Source of the DNA: Gemmatimonadota bacterium | GTDB lineage: Bacteria; Gemmatimonadota; Gemmatimonadetes; Gemmatimonadales; Gemmatimonadaceae | Direction of reading: 5' to 3' | Length of the DNA: 64,000 nucleotides | Assembly: GCA_003223455.1 (NCBI GenBank) | Contig: QHVE01000011.1 | Coordinates: 101,413 to 165,412 of the forward strand | In this document: one piece after another, positions 62,305 to 64,000 of the stretch | Layout of the letters: every line of letters starts with the position of its first letter | Numbering within the stretch: the first letter of the stretch is position 1 | The notes under the pieces: generated by a model | The model's input: only the letters and a program-made list of their open reading frames with translations | The model's database searches: none | Told to the model about the DNA's origin: nothing | Position numbers and translations under genes: made by a program

Positions 62305-64000
62305 ATGCCGTCGCTGGTTCTCCGCCTGTGTGGCGAAGTGGCGCTCCAAGCCCCCGATGGGGTGCCCGTTGCGCCGCCGCTCGGCGCGAAGACGCTCGGG
62401 CTCCTGGCGTTCCTCGCACTGGAGCCAGGGTCGCGCCGGCGCGAAGAGCTGACCGCGCTGCTCTGGGGGGACTCGCCCGAGGAGAAGGCGCGCGCGTCGC
62501 TCCGGCAGGCGCTCAGTCATCTGCGGGAAGTCATCGGCGACGCCCTGCGCGTCGACCGGTCGACCGTGGAGCTCACGGGACAGCTCGAGTGTGACGCGAG
62601 AGAGTTCCTGCGGCTCGCGTCGGTTGACGGAGGCGCCGCGCTGGCGATCGACGTGCCAAGGTTTCTCACCGGCCTGTCGATTCGCAACTGCAAGGCATTC
62701 GAGGAGTGGGCAGACCGGAAGCGCGCAGAGCTGGCGACGCGGTTCGCCGGGCTCCTCGCGGCGCGCGCGCGCGAGGCGATGGCGCGTCGTGCCTGGTCCG
62801 ACGCTCGCCAGCTCGCCGAGCGCTGGCATCGGCTGGACGTCCTGGCCGACGAGCCGATCGCGGTACTCGTGGAGGCACAGTACCTCGGGGGCGATCGCTC
62901 GGGAGCGCTGGCAACGTACGGGCGGCACGTGGCGCGGCTCGCGAGCGACGTGGCGAGGCCTCCGGGCCGCGCGCTCACCGCCCTCGCAGCGCGCATCGAG
63001 CACAGCCCCGCGCCGCGGGCGACCAAACGCGCGAGCGAAAACTGGTACGAGCACGCTCCCTCGTTCGACGCGAGTCTGGTTGGTCGCGCGCGCGAGTGGG
63101 ACGCGCTGAAGCAGATCTGGGAAGGCATCGGGTCGGGCGACAGCCGCGTGGCTCTCATCGAGGGCGAGCCGGGAGTCGGAAAGACACGGCTCGCGGACGA
63201 CTTCCTCCGCTGGGTGACGTCGCGCGGCGGACTCGTGCTGCGGGGTCGCGGCTACAGTGCCCGGGGCAGTGCGCCGTTCGGGGCGATCATCGAAGCGCTG
63301 CGTGGCACACTCGACGCACCCGGCCTCGCGGGCGTGGATGGCGAGTGGCTCGCCGAGGTGGCGCGCGTGCTGCCCGAATTGCGGCGGCGGTTCTCTTCGC
63401 TGCCCGACGTCAACGCGAAGGCTCCGGCGGACGGCTGGCGGTTGTTCGAAGGCGTCGCACAGGTGCTGATGGCGCTGTCGGAGGATCGACCACTCGCGAT
63501 CATGATCGACGATCTGCAGTGGTGCGACGCCGACAGCTGTGGGCTGCTGCACTTCCTCGTGCGGCGGCTCGCCGACTCTCAGGTCCTCTGGTGCGCGACG
63601 TTCACGGTGGGCGAGGTGGAGCGCGACGCGCCCGCCGCCAGGCTCGGTCGCGCACTGCGCTCGATGCGCGGGGCGGCGCACGTGACGCTCGCGCCGCTGT
63701 CACCGGAGGACGTGTGGCAGCTGGTGCGCGAGCTCGGACGCGTCGACTCGCCGACGGCGGGGCAGCGGCTCGCGTCGCGCATCCACGAAGTCACGGCGGG
63801 CAATCCGTTCTACGTGATCGAGCTGCTGAAGACGCTGTTCGCGCAGGACATCCTGACCGTCGATCCGGAGACGAAGGCGTGGATCGTTTCACCGACGGCG
63901 GTGGAGAATGGTGGTTACAGCTACGCCCCGACCGTGCACGACGCGATCGCGGACCGAATCGAGTGTCTACCCGACGAGCTGCACGCGGTGCTGATCAGCA
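62305..64000 (+). CDS. SARP/BTAD-AAA transcriptional regulator, partial
   Basis: The visible 565 residues start with an OmpR-like winged-helix domain (LRLCGEVALQAPDG; about 5-95) and a BTAD helical domain (about 100-235), then an AAA/STAND ATPase with Walker A GEPGVGKT (287-294) and a Walker B-like LAIMIDDLQW. The gene runs past the window. SARP-type activators bind tandem repeats in front of biosynthetic genes. It starts 131 bp from and divergent to peptide gene 1. A TAAGTT hexamer (62274-62279) lies upstream. Confidence 0.88.
   Translation, partial: MPSLVLRLCGEVALQAPDGVPVAPPLGAKTLGLLAFLALEPGSRRREELTALLWGDSPEEKARASLRQALSHLREVIGDALRVDRSTVELTGQLECDAREFLRLASVDGGAALAIDVPRFLTGLSIRNCKAFEEWADRKRAELATRFAGLLAARAREAMARRAWSDARQLAERWHRLDVLADEPIAVLVEAQYLGGDRSGALATYGRHVARLASDVARPPGRALTALAARIEHSPAPRATKRASENWYEHAPSFDASLVGRAREWDALKQIWEGIGSGDSRVALIEGEPGVGKTRLADDFLRWVTSRGGLVLRGRGYSARGSAPFGAIIEALRGTLDAPGLAGVDGEWLAEVARVLPELRRRFSSLPDVNAKAPADGWRLFEGVAQVLMALSEDRPLAIMIDDLQWCDADSCGLLHFLVRRLADSQVLWCATFTVGEVERDAPAARLGRALRSMRGAAHVTLAPLSPEDVWQLVRELGRVDSPTAGQRLASRIHEVTAGNPFYVIELLKTLFAQDILTVDPETKAWIVSPTAVENGGYSYAPTVHDAIADRIECLPDELHAVLIS

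Overview
The window is GC-rich, gene-dense chromosomal DNA with no transposase, integrase, phage gene or CRISPR array visible. It probably comes from a member of the Gemmatimonadota or a related Gram-negative phylum. The reasons are an outer membrane (TolC-family, OmpA-like and L,D-transpeptidase proteins), MglA/roadblock genes embedded in a dnaX-recR-pgsA-grpE-dnaJ block, FtsX/MacB permease arrays and frequent leaderless-looking promoters. This assignment is an inference from gene content, not a sequence match. Several frameshifts at short G/C runs suggest either real decay or residual consensus errors in the assembly.

Left third (1-17.4 kb). A large sensor histidine kinase, cut by the window start and interrupted by a frameshift at one arm of a perfect 69-bp inverted repeat, is divergent from a creatininase-family hydrolase. 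Then comes a tripartite export operon: TolC-like channel, membrane-fusion protein, one MacB-type ATPase and four FtsX permeases in an A-B-A'-B' order. Next are a PIG-L/BshB-like deacetylase coupled to kynA and kynB, and an iscS-mnmA pair for sulfur transfer to tRNA.

Middle (17.7-38.9 kb). A long minus-strand housekeeping run reads dnaX, ybaB, recR, a small membrane protein, roadblock, mglA, pgsA, cinA, grpE, dnaJ. Upstream of dnaX lies the small SRP RNA gene (minus strand) with its own promoter and terminator. After an acyltransferase, a threonine aldolase and envelope genes, there is a two-component pair (an NtrC-type regulator whose receiver has lost the phospho-acceptor segment, and a kinase-like DHp protein). 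A central-carbon cluster follows: class II aldolase, pgi, metallo-beta-lactamase protein, pyk, tal.

Right third (39.4-64 kb). An outer-membrane barrel, three different L,D-transpeptidases, a fused M28-M49-type peptidase, an FKBP isomerase, a DEAD-box helicase and a SET-domain protein lead to the most unusual locus. At 54.1-64 kb two tandem 50-52-residue proteins lie upstream of an export-type operon: GAF-HlyD, lipoprotein HlyD, PqqD-M50 peptidase-HlyD, SGNH-acyltransferase and an isoprenylcysteine-methyltransferase-like membrane enzyme. Divergent from them is a SARP/BTAD-AAA regulator. Both small genes are preceded by the same TTCACG direct repeat at 11-bp periodicity, 8 bp from a -10-like hexamer, which is the architecture known for SARP operators. 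I read this as a candidate regulated small-peptide maturation/export system.

Intergenic architecture. Several intergenic regions share a pattern: a strong hairpin (three times with a CCTCGGGA-type core) flanked by inverted low-complexity arms. Several genes have a TAnnnT hexamer 5-8 nt before the start codon, suggesting leaderless mRNAs.
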